This document shows, piece by piece, positions 12,701 to 21,187 of a DNA stretch of 64,000 nt. Where the stretch lies: positions 2,645,517 through 2,709,516 of the forward strand of contig NC_135552.1 in assembly GCF_964340395.1 (NCBI RefSeq), written 5' to 3'. This stretch comes from Glandiceps talaboti (taxonomy: Eukaryota; Hemichordata; Enteropneusta; Spengelidae). The translations under genes and the position numbers were made by a program. Below the pieces are notes generated by a model. That model saw only the letters and a list, made by a program, of their open reading frames with translations, was not told where the DNA came from and searched no databases. Numbering within the stretch: the first letter of the stretch is position 1; each line of letters opens with the position of its first letter.

Positions 12701-14331
12701 TGTAAATAAGCAAGTGATAGGCAAGTTCTCTGGAATAGTTAAGGCCTAAAAAAAAAAAATTAAACACTTAGATACCCTTGCATCGGTCATTTTTTTGTGT
12801 GTTTGTCCAGCCCATGCAGTCTGCAAATCCAGATGAAAAACACACAACTAAACCTCCCTATTTCAGTGAAGACTACTGCAGAGCCAATCATGAACAAGCA
12901 AATGACAGCTGCCTCACATATACACTTGCTCTGAAGTACAAAATAAAAAGAACAGAAACTGTCATAAATAGTAGATTGAGTGTGACAGGTTTGTTGAGAA
13001 TTTTAAAAATTGCATCGTCATACCATTTTAGACAACCTGTCCTGACCAGAAACAATTCTCTTTTTTTTGGCCTAAGTCTTGTCTTGATTGTAAGATTCTA
13101 ATATTCAGTGTTGTACAGATATCAACTGATAGTTGATTCTAATATTCAGTGTTGTACAGATATCAACTGGTAGTTGATTCTAATATTCAGTGTTGTACAG
13201 ATATCAACTGGTAGAGTTGATTCTAATATTCAGTGTTGTACAGATATCAACTGGTAGAGTTGATTCTAATATTCAGTATTGTACAGATATCAACTGGTAG
13301 AGTTGATTCTAATATTCAGTGTTGTACAGATATCAACTGGTAGAGTTGATTCTAATATTCAGTGTTGTACAGATATCAACTGGTAGAGTTGATACTAATA
13401 TTCAGTGTTGTACAGATATCAACTGGTAGAGTTGATACTAATATTCAGTGTTGTACAGATATCAACTGGTAGAGTTGATTCTAATATTCAGTGTTGTACA
13501 GATATCAACTGGTAGAGTTGATACTAATATTCAGTGTTGTACAGATATCAACTGGTAGTTGATTCTAATATTCAGTGTTGTACAGATATCAACTGGTAGT
13601 TGATTCTAATATTCAGTGTTGTACAGATATCAACTGGTAGTTGATTCTAATATTCAGTGTTGTACAGATATCAACTGGTAGAGTTGATTCTAATATTCAG
13701 TGTTGTACAGATATCAACTGGTAGTTGATTCTGATATTCAGTGTTGTACAGATATCAACTGGTAGTTGATTCTAATATTCAGTGTTGTACAGATATCAAC
13801 TGGTAGTTGATTCTAATATTCAGTGTTGTACAGATATCAACTGGTAGTTGATTCTAATATTCAGTGTTGTACAGATATCAACTGGTAGTTGATTCTAATA
13901 TTCAGTGTTGTACAGATATCAACTGGTAGAGTTGATTCTAATATTCAGTGTTGTACAGATATCAACTGGTAGAGTTGATTCTAATATTCAGTGTTGTACA
14001 GATATCAACTGGTAGTTGATTCCATATCATTTCAGAAGGTGAGTGATTGATCGCCTCTGAAGGTAAAAGTTTCACATGTAAAAATAATGAATGAATCAGT
14101 CTGTGTTCTGTCAAAATATGCATCTGACTTTCAAACTTGTTATTGAGTAACTAACAAAACAAAGAGACATTTTCAACCCTGATACAATACTTTTTATTAT
14201 TGCAGGGAGAGAACAGAATATATCACCCAGCTACAGGGCAGTGCTTAATGTTTTCATATGAAGAAAAATACCTTCATCTCAGAATTTGTAGTGATGCAGC
14301 AGCTGATCAACATTGGAAAATGATCGTCTAA
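34..14331 (+). CDS. GALNT11: GALNT11-like polypeptide N-acetylgalactosaminyltransferase, 3' half, 7 exons
   Basis: Family GT27 enzymes move GalNAc from UDP-GalNAc to Ser/Thr in the Golgi, starting mucin-type O-glycosylation. Coding exons join(34-248, 810-927, 8242-8394, 9094-9312, 10736-10840, 12205-12348, 14206-14331) give about 359 codons in one frame. All internal junctions are GT-AG. The encoded order matches GALNT11: [14 protein letters not shown], then [17 protein letters not shown] and [13 protein letters not shown] (Gal/GalNAc-transferase region), then [15 protein letters not shown], the linker [14 protein letters not shown], then a ricin-type lectin domain with [19 protein letters not shown] and a closing QHW. 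The family is about 600 residues long, so the N-terminal part (cytosolic tail, membrane anchor, DxH metal site) should lie left of the window. The subfamily call rests on remembered resemblance to vertebrate GALNT11; close GALNT paralogues are the alternative. The first lectin repeat reads ALLW where QxW is usual. Confidence 0.93.
385..745 (+). mobile_element. tRNA-derived SINE with LINE-like 3' tail
   Basis: The element has a perfect box A match, TGGTCGAATAG, at 395-405. A near-perfect box B, GGTTCGAGCTC, lies at 439-449. This spacing is typical of a pol III internal promoter. A unique body follows, then a tail near 688-730 containing AAAGCACTTTGAGCAC and AAAGCACTGTATAAAA, then an AT-rich end. 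The tail resembles the AGCGCTATATAAA-type 3' end of L2/CR1-like LINEs, which suggests a V-SINE-type element moved by such a LINE. A diverged duplicate of the box-B-proximal segment (GAATCTGCAGGTTGCAGGTT) precedes it at 363-382. The clade is an inference. Confidence 0.72.
810..927 (+). CDS. GALNT11: GALNT11-like exon b (WGGEN region)
   Basis: The acceptor is TTTTTTCAG at 801-809 and the donor is CGA|GTAAGT at 927/928. The first base completes a Ser codon begun in the previous exon. The exon encodes [16 protein letters not shown] and [15 protein letters not shown], the most conserved part of the second catalytic subdomain in GALNT enzymes. It ends in phase 0. Confidence 0.95.
928..3240 (+). other. 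Intron b, first part: no gene seen
   Basis: This is AT-rich intronic sequence. Short ORFs occur on both strands but show no domain and no supporting splice sites. Nothing beyond low-complexity T runs near 2450-2650 could be assigned. Confidence 0.6.
3245..5130. mobile_element. Possible degenerate inverted-repeat element inside intron b
   Basis: The left end near 3258-3330 reads GTGTGTGAACTTAAGGG, then ACTGGTC and GGACCGACATG. The right end near 5025-5125 carries an inverted, diverged counterpart (GGACCGATATG, later GGACCGGCGTTAATTTCGCAC). Between them is a minus-strand acidic ORF at 3663-3890 ([24 protein letters not shown]), too short to assign. A C tract lies at about 3388-3409. The inverted ends are diverged, so a single element 1.9 kb long is only an inference. 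Two unrelated repeat copies in opposite orientation would look the same. Confidence 0.35.
5420..5700 (+). repeat. Dispersed repeat with CGTG/CCGT head
   Basis: The repeat starts with a GCGTGCGTGC and CCGTCTGTCC rich head, followed by an imperfect ACCGATTTTTTTCAAACTTGG segment. A similar layout (TCCGTCTGTCAGTCCGTCTG, then TTTCTTTCAAACCTGACACAGG) occurs at 9905-10160, and an inverted relative lies near 33690-34060. It is probably a non-autonomous interspersed repeat. No coding capacity is seen. Confidence 0.5.
5760..6680. other. Intron b, AT-rich stretch: nothing assigned
   Basis: This is AT-rich unique-looking sequence. I could support no ORF, splice pair or repeat within it. Confidence 0.5.
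6692..6812. repeat. Compound microsatellite (ACAT)n-(AC)n-(ATAC)n
   Basis: A run of ACAT units at about 6698-6730 passes into an AC dinucleotide tract to about 6776. ATATATAATT and a second short ACAT run follow. Open frames through it on both strands are artefacts of the repeat. Confidence 0.9.
7565..8050 (+). mobile_element. 3' part of the inverted-terminus element family (copy D)
   Basis: The end near 8015-8047 reads TTTTGCCCTTATGAGAGGCA then TTTAAATCTG, matching the 3' end of the copies at 48.9 and 55.66 kb. Upstream are two monomers carrying CAGTGATATGCAAATTAGGT about 151 bp apart (7578 and 7729). No 5' head is recognisable, so the copy appears truncated. Confidence 0.6.
8242..8394 (+). 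CDS. GALNT11: GALNT11-like exon c
   Basis: The acceptor is ATTGAAAACAG|ATATGG and the donor is AAG|GTAAGT. The 51 codons are phase 0 at both ends and encode [35 protein letters not shown] and [13 protein letters not shown]. These correspond to the end of the GALNT catalytic domain. Confidence 0.95.
8712..8989. repeat. Two tandem 139-bp units with nested ~51-bp subrepeats
   Basis: The unit starting TACAAAAGGGCTCAGTACCC at 8712 recurs at 8851. Within each, a subunit with GGCTCAGTACCCCTGTTACC and TTGTTCAGAGAGAA appears twice, and a more diverged copy lies at about 8665-8708. The two long copies are nearly identical, so the duplication is recent. It is intronic. Confidence 0.9.
9094..9312 (+). 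CDS. GALNT11: GALNT11-like exon d (catalytic-lectin linker)
   Basis: The acceptor is TTTATAG|GAGTAC. The donor is AAGG|GTATGG at 9312/9313, somewhat weaker than the others. The 73 phase-0 codons include [20 protein letters not shown] and VYPELKLP. A basic linker ([12 protein letters not shown]) follows and leads into the lectin domain. The start of the lectin fold is in the next exon. Confidence 0.93.
9905..10160 (+). repeat. Dispersed repeat, second copy of the CCGTCTGTC-headed family
   Basis: The repeat starts with GCCCCCAGAAGGGGGGTATT, then TCCATCTATCCGTCTGTCAG. The body contains TTTCTTTCAAACCTGACACA. It is related in layout to 5420-5700. No coding capacity is seen. Confidence 0.45.
10484..10735 (+). 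repeat. Repeated copies of the exon e acceptor region
   Basis: The motif TAGTAATTCTATG followed by a short spacer and TTTCACCTAG appears at 10484-10520. A diverged form (GGTAACTCTACAG, then TGTCACCTAG) ends at 10647, and the functional acceptor ends at 10735. A fourth copy lies downstream at 11581-11617. Each ends in a usable-looking 3' splice site, but only the last of the first three is followed by lectin-domain coding sequence. Confidence 0.8.
10736..10840 (+). CDS. GALNT11: GALNT11-like exon e (start of lectin domain)
   Basis: The acceptor is TTTCACCTAG|ATACAA and the donor is CTG|GTAAGT. The 35 phase-0 codons encode [20 protein letters not shown], then a segment with [11 protein letters not shown]. 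This aligns with the first ricin repeat of GALNT11 (LYHLQTNKCL region). The frame is fixed by both neighbours. The first 33 bases of the ORF lie upstream of any ATG, so the reading depends on splicing. Confidence 0.9.
10805..11098 (+). repeat. 147-bp tandem duplication across exon e 3' end
   Basis: The two copies are nearly identical (CTCTGG versus CCCTGG at the exon end, and small differences such as GTGTGTTATC versus GTATGTAATC after the donor). The duplication includes coding bases, the donor and intronic sequence. Confidence 0.93.
10925..10987 (+). CDS. GALNT11: Candidate duplicated exon e' (63 nt, in frame, possibly alternative)
   Basis: A 147-bp tandem duplication (10805-10951 and 10952-11098) repeats the last 36 bases of exon e together with its donor. 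The second copy is preceded by ACATTTTGGTCTGCAG, a good 3' splice site, and followed by CTG|GTAAGT. The enclosed 63 bases are open and phase 0 at both ends, so inclusion would add 21 residues repeating [11 protein letters not shown]. The 84-base interval 10841-10924 is also a multiple of three and stop-free in this frame, so its retention would not break the frame either. Whether it is used is unknown. Confidence 0.4.
11555..12050. mobile_element. Foldback/MITE-like element with inserted intronic duplicate
   Basis: The left arm runs GGCCATGGATGAGGAGGATT, then (after an insertion) TTTTTAATTCATAAAAC, ATCATGGCTTCC, AATCGATGTGAAA. The right arm is its inverted, diverged counterpart (TTTCACATTGATTTTT, GGAAGCCATGAT, ATTCTTCATCAGTATGGCC). 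The insertion at 11581-11713 is a near-identical copy of 10484-10616. Related half-elements occur near 14755-14910, 27785-28020 and 37440-37590. No ORF is present, so it would be non-autonomous. Confidence 0.6.
12205..12348 (+). CDS. GALNT11: GALNT11-like exon f (second lectin repeat)
   Basis: The acceptor is TATTTGCAG|CTTTGG and the donor is ATG|GTAAGG. The 48 phase-0 codons encode [24 protein letters not shown] and [15 protein letters not shown]. The CLD and QxW signatures of a ricin-type beta repeat are present. Confidence 0.95.
12505..12705. repeat. Degenerate (TGATA)n-type satellite
   Basis: Irregular TATGATATGA units with interruptions. It is purely low complexity, and the antisense open frame here (Tyr/His/Ile-rich) is an artefact. 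Confidence 0.85.
12811..13050 (+). pseudogene. Coding-like segment of unknown family, paralogous to 61930-62165
   Basis: After TTTGTGTGTTTGTCCAG the sequence reads [16 protein letters not shown], then a segment with [20 protein letters not shown] and LKYKIKRTE. It stays open to a stop at 13099-13101. A copy near 61933 reads PIQSADERENTK, then NCKTNHEQAYGICPTYTLA and VKY-stop. Protein-level conservation (SED-C--NHEQA, C-TYTLA-KY) together with DNA similarity in the flank suggests a dispersed coding-derived sequence. I do not recognise the family. It could be an alternative terminal exon of the surrounding gene (phase fits exon f), but there is no independent support. Confidence 0.4.
13087..14021. 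repeat. Minisatellite, 41/43-bp unit, about 22 copies, hairpin-forming
   Basis: The units contain TTGATTCTAATATTCAGTG and TTGTACAGATATCAACTGG. They end either TAG or TAGAG before the next TTGAT, giving 41- and 43-bp forms. Across unit borders, ATCAACT-GGTAG-AGTTGAT or ATCAAC-TGGTA-GTTGAT forms a stem of 7 or 6 bp with a 5-base loop. The array lies in the last intron, ending about 185 bp before exon g. Confidence 0.95.
14206..14331 (+). CDS. GALNT11: GALNT11-like exon g (last coding exon)
   Basis: The acceptor is TTATTATTGCAG|GGAGAG. The 41 codons and TAA stop (14329-14331) encode [16 protein letters not shown] and [15 protein letters not shown], the third ricin repeat with its closing QxW. 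GALNT11 also ends a few residues after this motif, so the stop is at the expected place. Confidence 0.95.
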   Translation, partial: GENRIYHPATGQCLMFSYEEKYLHLRICSDAAADQHWKMIV

Positions 14332-14934
14332 ATATAGAGACTGGAGACAGTGGTTTTTAATGTGGTTGGTTGACCCCCTCCAATGATGCTTTAAGTGTTA
14401 TATTCATTAATATTGTAATTTATTCACATTCTTCCTCATCAAGACTTTTGTCATGAATTTGTGGTTCTTCCTTATCATGACTTTTGTCATGAATTTGTGG
14501 TTTATTTGCATGCTGCCACAAGAGGGCGCTGTCTAGGACTTCTGGCACTTAACAAGCCAGTAGCAAATAAGATATCTTTATCTGTATTGACCTTGTAGCT
14601 TTATTGACAACTTATATTGACTTTAAGGGCTGATAGAAATATTTACTGTTATTTTTAAGATGTGTACCAAAGACAGTATTCAATAAGATCAGAAGGCTTT
14701 GTGTAACTTGGATTTTGAAAGTTGCATTTCATTAGCAAATGTGGAAGTTAAAGCTACCTTTTAAAGTGATCATATGGATGAGGATTGGGGTATTTATTTA
14801 GGACTTTTTAATTTCTAAAACATTTTTATGATCGTGTCCTACTTGAAAAATGAACGTGAATCAACATAGACCAAGTCTGTGTTTGTAGTTGAATACATTG
14901 CAAAACATGACCACTTCAAACATGAATATTATTA
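14332..14934 (+). other. Probable 3' UTR / flank of the GALNT11-like gene
   Basis: There is no clear AATAAA in the first 600 bases. A 36-bp unit (CTTTTGTCATGAATTTGTGG in both copies) is tandemly duplicated at 14429-14464 and 14465-14500. A CTCF-like match lies at 14516-14530, and a half-copy of the foldback family at about 14755-14910. Transcript end is not determinable here. Confidence 0.5.
14516..14530 (+). promoter_or_regulatory. CTCF-like core motif
   Basis: CCACAAGAGGGCGCT matches the CTCF core CCASYAGRKGGCRSY at 14 of 15 positions. It lies 185 bp after the stop codon, where insulator sites between genes are plausible. One 15-bp match in 64 kb can also arise by chance or as part of a repeat. 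Confidence 0.3.
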
Positions 14935-15156
14935 GTTAACATTAATAAATCCCATACTTTCTGTTCTAACTCCCTTAATGACAGAAAGTTAACATTAATA
15001 AATCCAATACTTTCTGTTCTAACTCCCTTAATGACAGAAAGTTAACATTAATAAATCCCATACTTTCTGTTCTAACTCCCTTAATGACAGAAAGTTAACA
15101 TTAATAAATCCCATACTTTCTGTTCTAACTCCCTTAATGACAGAAAGTTAACATTA
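14935..15156. repeat. Minisatellite, 53-bp unit, about 4.2 copies, each with AATAAA
   Basis: The unit starts AACATTAATAAATCCCATAC and continues with TTTCTGTTCTAACTCCC and TTAATGACAGAAAGTT. Four AATAAA hexamers occur at 14944, 14997, 15050 and 15103. Each unit also holds the 9-bp inverted pair ACTTTCTGT / ACAGAAAGT. Confidence 0.93.
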
Positions 15157-15159
15157 AAA

Positions 15160-18130
15160 TTGGTGATCCTTTTGTAACAATTAGTATGACAGCAATATAG
15201 CAAATTATTTGATTTGAACATCACTACAGTAGCTATAGCAACTACCAATGTGAGGTTTTTTAATTTGACTTCTTGGATGAATCAAAGAGTGAAATATTGG
15301 GAGGTGGAGAGAGAGGTCCCACAATTCTAACCTTCACTCAATCTGATTAAAATCTGATAATGGAACTGATATGATTTATTTGTTGTTCTGGCTTGTATTT
15401 TCTAAATATTTTAGGCCTTGGTTTAGTTGACTCTACCAGTATATCACTCTCTCCTTGTCTTGAATGAACATTTCAATCTCATAGACAGGCAGAAATTGTC
15501 AACAGTGTAAACAGCATCTTTTAAAAGAATGTTGATAAATTAATAGAAGTGAGCTGTTTACATTTTTATATATGAATAGAATTTGTGTCAGTTATAACAA
15601 CAATTTGATTTAGAAGGGTAATGTCTAAATAACTGGCAAGTCCTGACAACATGATATCGTGCTAGATATGAATCAGATTAACTGTTAATTAATCATATCT
15701 TGAATTCACACAGTCAGTTTTCCTCATTTTAAATTAGAAGAGCATCAAATTTAAACATGTGTTCCAGTTGCTCGTCAGAAACTAGAAATTAAAAAGGCAA
15801 ATAGCCTGTGTGTTAAAAACAGTCGTTATTAAGGTTATTGTCAAAGGTCAAGTTAATTTGTAGTTTGTAATACCTATATAACCATTAACAGTCAGATATA
15901 CACTGGTTGACAATATCACCAACTTGTGTTGTGAAACACTACCAATTTTTTTTCAGGGAAGGCTATAGTGTTCAACTATGATAGCCCTCAATTTTGAATA
16001 GCACTTCTAGTGGCCATATTGAATAATTTTTTGTCTTTCTGGTAAACAGAATATGGTGTTTGTAATGACTATTAGGTTATTAATAATACAGTGCTGTGTA
16101 GTACATTCACATAATACAACTCAATGTCTGATACTACAATTGAAATATTAATATTAATGTGCATCAGTGAAAATCTTGTAACATGTAATGTCACAATAAT
16201 TAGCACAGTAATTAGCGCAATCAACAAATACACAGATTTCATGTTGATGCCTTTAAAACACTATCAATGCAATTTTCAATGAATTTCAGCTTCTTGAAAG
16301 CAATAATATTGTAAATAACAAATATTGGTAACCCAATGTATACATGTGTTTGTCAAACAGTTTGTAAAGTGCACTGTCTGTAAGACTATACATAAAAAAA
16401 AAACCCAAGCTGAACAGAACAATAGAAGTAAGTTTGATGGAAGATAATGGTCAAATGCTTTTTAATTAGAAGATAGAACAAAAACAAAATTTATGGTCAC
16501 CAATCTCATATTTAGATTTGTATATCTAGAACATATCAACGTTTAATAAACTCATTATATACAGTACAGACAAGCACTGGTTCAATGTACAATATCAGTC
16601 TGGTTTTAGACAAGCATTGGTTCAATGTACAATACCAGTCTGGTTTTAGACAAGTTCTGATTATAAGATGGAAAAACTGTGTTAACATTGGTATACTGTT
16701 TGAGTTATCTATGCATACACATAGTTGCTATGTTTAGCATACTGTGTATTGAAAAGAATGTTGTTACAATAGTTTATGAATTTCAGTGAATCTGACATAA
16801 CACTTTGTATGTTCAAGTGGCACACATTGAGTATATAAACCTGTTACTAAAGTGAAAGTACTTACAAAAAACTTCAATTCAATTGTTCTAGTATAATATT
16901 AATGTCAATACATGTCTTCTATTACATTACATCACAATTGCCTTATAGTTTTGTTACATTACTTGATTGCCTAGTATGGATTCTAATTTTGTTACATTAG
17001 TTGATTGCCTAGTAGAGATTCCTTGTATAAAAACATTACGTCATTGAATTGTTTATGGATTTTATCTGAATTGCAGGTTTTAATTCAGTCATTTGCAAGT
17101 GATGGTTAAGTACACTTCATTAAGTGGAATACAAAGAGTGACTTTTAAATATACAGTGTAAATCTCAACAGTAAATGTATAAACTTAGTTTGTGCCACTT
17201 TGTAAAATACTTGAAAATATATTGAACCATAGACAGTGGTCTTCCCTCCACTGTCTATGATTGAACTGTGATAGTGAAACCATGGAACTACTTCCATGGT
17301 GAAACTGTTTATACCTCAATTGGTAGTAGTCTACTTACTATTATGGGATTGACATGAAGATCTCACGTTTTGTCCATTGATTGGAAAGCACATAAAAATA
17401 TTATAATTACTCACAATACACCTAAGAGATGTAATTGTTGTCATTGGTTAACCAATCAGAGTTTGAGTTAATGCTCTACTCCCAGTGATTGGACAGCATA
17501 CATGTGACAGTCTACAAAAGTTGTATTTCCTTGTCTTTCCCAACCAATCAAATTGACCCATTTGAAAGGCTTCTTGTCTGTGCAATTAATAACATTTTAG
17601 TGGTGAACACCGTGTTTTATGCGATATTTAGAAATAATGTTTTGTTGCCCGGGTTTATTGATGAATAATTGTCAAGTTCAACTGCCAAGATTTAATAGCT
17701 TTGTTATGTGATTCACATCACACTATGCTGCTTTGGGAATAGCTGCTTGTTTTTTATCAATAGTACAATTGAATGCTGAGTTAATATTTGATAAGTTCTG
17801 TACAAGTTATAGAATATTAAACAGTGACAGTTTATGTTGTAATAATGATTAGGGCCTACAAACTTTGACCATGTAAATTTGAGTTGAAATATCAATGGTG
17901 GTTAGCATTACATTATTAAGTGTTTAGATCATATCGTGACTAAAGTCTGTCAAGACTGCATATACATTATTGTGTGCAAAGGTAACGTTTACCAGAAAAA
18001 TGTATGTGACATACAAATTGATCTTTTACAAATACATGTACTTGATTATTAATCAATGATATTAGAAATTTAGACATATTCCTAATGATACTGTTAATAT
18101 CAGAGATACAATGTATTTGTCATAACATAG
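15160..18130. other. AT-rich intergenic stretch: no gene seen
   Basis: Only small structures are visible. There is a near-identical pair of about 46-bp units at 16569-16653 (ACAAGCACTGGTTCAATGTA). There is a perfect 12-bp stem, CATAGACAGTGG / CCACTGTCTATG, at 17228-17239 and 17248-17259. There is also a 9-bp stem, ACCATGGAA / TTCCATGGT, at 17279-17300. No coding sequence could be supported. Confidence 0.55.
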
Positions 18131-18134
18131 TATT

Positions 18135-18531
18135 CAGAGTGACATGTAGTTCATTGCTACAAGTTTACACTGTTCAGAGTGACATGTAGTTCATTGCTAC
18201 AAGTTTACACTGTTCAGAGTGACATGTAGTTCACTGCTACAAGTTTACACTGTTCAGAGTGACATGTAGTTCACTGCTACAAGTTTACACTGTTCAGAGT
18301 GACATGTAGTTCACTGCTACAAGTTTACACTGTTCAGAGTGACATGTAGTTCATTGCTACAAGTTTACACTGTTCAGAGTGACATGTAGTTCATTGCTAC
18401 AAGTTTACACTGTTCAGAGTGACATGTAGTTCATTGCTACAAGTTTACACTGTTCAGAGTGACATGTAGTTCATTGCTACAAGTTTACACTGTTCAGAGT
18501 GACATGTAGTTCATTGCTACTAGTTTACACT
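18135..18531. repeat. Minisatellite, 40-bp unit, about 10 copies
   Basis: The unit CAGAGTGACATGTAGTTCAT plus TGCTACAAGTTTACACTGTT repeats at exactly 40 bp. The only common variant is TTCATTGC versus TTCACTGC, with the CACTGC form confined to adjacent units near 18230-18320. This implies local copying. Confidence 0.96.
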
Positions 18532-18539
18532 ATTTTTTT

Positions 18540-20060
18540 TTCCTTTTCCGTTTTGTTGATGTCCAGATCTTGTTTTAATAGTATAACTGCTTTGTCTGTA
18601 TGATAAGCCAGTAACTGATAAGTGCCATCAGATATAGGAAAACCATACTGAAATGTGGTGTTGTCACAAGAGGATTGCCTGACACCACGTCTTTTTACAT
18701 TATTTGATATCTTGTATTAGCTAGATCTTAAACGACATACTTAGGTTTCTACTACCCCAGTACTCTATCTTCTGCAAACATTGTCATTGAATCTTATTCA
18801 TACCAGGAGTAACTACATGTATTTAATATAAGATCACTGATTGTGGATTTTGAAATGTAACTTTTTTGTTTCTTTATTGTTTTCTCATTGTGTTGTTGGT
18901 GTTTATTGCTTTTATCTGGAGTTTGTGTTTCACTATTTATAAATGTGTACTTTATAAAATATGAAACAAAGAGACGTGCATTCAAACTGAAAAATTAGTC
19001 ATTGTTGACATTCCTAGCACTAAGTTTGTAATGAGTGTGTACAACAACACATCACTCTATCATACACCCAATTTAGTCTGTAAAATGATAGAGCATGTTG
19101 GGACGCCCTCTTTGGCCACCTCTTTCATGTAAAGAGGAGGCAACGAGGGCTATATAACGCAATGTACTAGCATAGTATCTTACAGTCAGCCACAGAGTTA
19201 GAACCATTTCACTATAGGCATCACAACTTTATTTCTCTTCATATCTTTAATATATTTGTTTTATATTGTATTGTATATTGCTTTTTTTTTGCATGAGTTG
19301 TATTTTTCAGTACTTACTTGATATATGTGTACTGTTATGTATATTTATATATATTATATTATATATATTTGTGAATACTTGTATTGCTATTCATTGACTA
19401 TCATTTAGTGTATGATAGCATTTGAGAGTTTGTTACTAGAACAAAACATCGACTTGTACACTATTTTAGTCAAAATAAAACTAATTTTCAGAAGAGGCTT
19501 TATCTTGTCAAGCATATTACATAGCTCCACTCTCAGTTAAAGGCAACTGTCACTTCAGGAAATAAAAACGTTTTCTTAAACTAAAGTCATTTCATAATTT
19601 CATATCACATACATTACACTTGATTGAAACTTGTTCCCCATCCATTGTCCAGTTGAGGTCCTTGCTATTGTCAGGCATCACACATTTTATCATAAGTGTC
19701 AGCCAACATGAGCTGACAAGGTGATTGTAGTATGATTCAAATTAGCACAGTTCCTTGCATCATTTGAGTTAGGGTCAGACTGTTATGAATACAAAGATAC
19801 AGTACAAGAACACATTTCATCTGTTCATACAATATTATACCATCTCACAATGTAAGAGGTTCTGTCAGTGACTACCAATGCTTGGCTATATCAATGAGTA
19901 GTAAACCATATGTAACTATTTGTCTGGAAACAAATTGACCAAAAGATTTGCACTTGTTCCAGACCACGTTTCTTAAATTTGATATAAAAAATGTATTGAT
20001 TTTTAGCACAACTGAACTGTTCAGTAGTGTTATAGGAATGGCAAAGTGACTGTCTGTGTG
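18540..20060. other. AT-rich intergenic stretch: no gene seen
   Basis: The segment 19540-19640 (CACTTCAGGAAATAAAAACG, later ACATTACACTTGATTGAAAC) resembles 45215-45310 (CACTTCAGGAAATAAAGACA, later ACATTACGCTTAATTTGAGT), so one dispersed repeat family is present. Nothing else could be assigned. Confidence 0.5.
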
Positions 20061-20063
20061 TAT

Positions 20064-20149
20064 ATGTGTATATATGTGTGTGTGTGTGGTGGGGGGGGTA
20101 TATATGTTTTGGTGTGTGTGTGTGTGTGGGGGGGGGGTATATATGTTTT
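20064..20149. repeat. GT/GGGG/TATA compound microsatellite
   Basis: Two imperfect copies of a GTGTGTG tract, a G run and TATATATGTTTTGG lie directly beside the left arm of the foldback element. Confidence 0.85.
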
Positions 20150-20347
20150 GGACTAAAAGTGGCCTTGAAGAAAGTCCGCGGACCATATGTCCGTCTCTGC
20201 CACAATGAGAAAAAACGAGAACACACACGCATGCGCGCGTATGTCTATTCGGAAAAGTTCTCGTTTTTTTGTCGTTGTGGCAGAGAATGTCCCTGGGGAC
20301 ATCTGATCCAGGGATTTCCTTCAGGGCCACTTTTAAAGTTTTAGTCC
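20150..20347. mobile_element. Foldback (hairpin) element, ~200 bp
   Basis: The left arm 20150-20222 (GGACTAAAAGTGGCC, TCTCTGCCACAA, AAAAAACGAGAAC) is mirrored by the right arm 20257-20347 (GTTCTCGTTTTTTTG, TTGTGGCAGAGA, GGCCACTTTTAAAG, TTTTAGTCC). The loop between them is about 34 bases. It is imperfect but paired along most of its length. It has no ORF, so it would be a non-autonomous foldback or MITE, or a hairpin RNA source if transcribed. Confidence 0.8.
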
Positions 20348-20936
20348 GGAGCCTGTCACTATGCTATGATAAAGATAGCGCCCTCTATGTCGAGCCTGTA
20401 TGAAAATTGGGCATCAGTAACCTAATAGTCCACGGTTATAAGAAATGTGAAGTAGCTCGATGACACCAGTCAGACTGATATGAACCCAGGCAAACAACAG
20501 CACATTATGCTATACTTTCTTACATTTCATTTCATTTTGTTGTATTCGAATTGGAATACAATTTTAAGTCATATCACCTTGCAAGTTTTTTGTTTATATG
20601 TAGTCATGCATGCTGGAATAGAAAGAGTGGAACAAAAATATTAATTCTCATGACCACTTATTTTTTTTACGTCTAGTACGTGTCCTGTGGTTCTATCACA
20701 AGAAGTCACTCGTAGCCATGATGACTGTAGTGCTATTTCATCCTGAACTGATTAAGTTTTAATAAAGTACATCTTTACTCGTAATGCAACTTTTGGCGGG
20801 AACGAATCAGCCATAAGTGATAATTCTTAGCTTATGGTATTCAGAGAAACAAAATGAAAAGAACTTGACTTTTGGAATTCAGCAAAACGGGGTTGTAGCA
20901 CAACTGTGTACTCTTTGTGTTATTTTCTTTAAATCT

Positions 20937-21140
20937 GACTGACTGACTGACTGACTGACTGGTTGGGTGGTTGACCAACTGACTGACTGGTTGACCAACT
21001 GGCTGACTGGTTGACCGATAAACATACTGACTGACCGACTGACTGACTGACTGATCATGACTGACTGACTGACTGACTGACCGACAGGCTGACCTAATGA
21101 ATGAATGGATGAATGAATGGACGGACGGATGGACGAATGA
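20937..21140. repeat. (GACT)n-derived microsatellite with GGTTGACCAACT interruptions
   Basis: Runs of TGAC units alternate with GGTTGACCAACTGACTG blocks, then GAATGAATGGAC-type units to about 21140. Confidence 0.9.
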
Positions 21141-21187
21141 ATGATTGGCTGTAGTTTGTAACTATATGACTACTGGATAATTTACAT

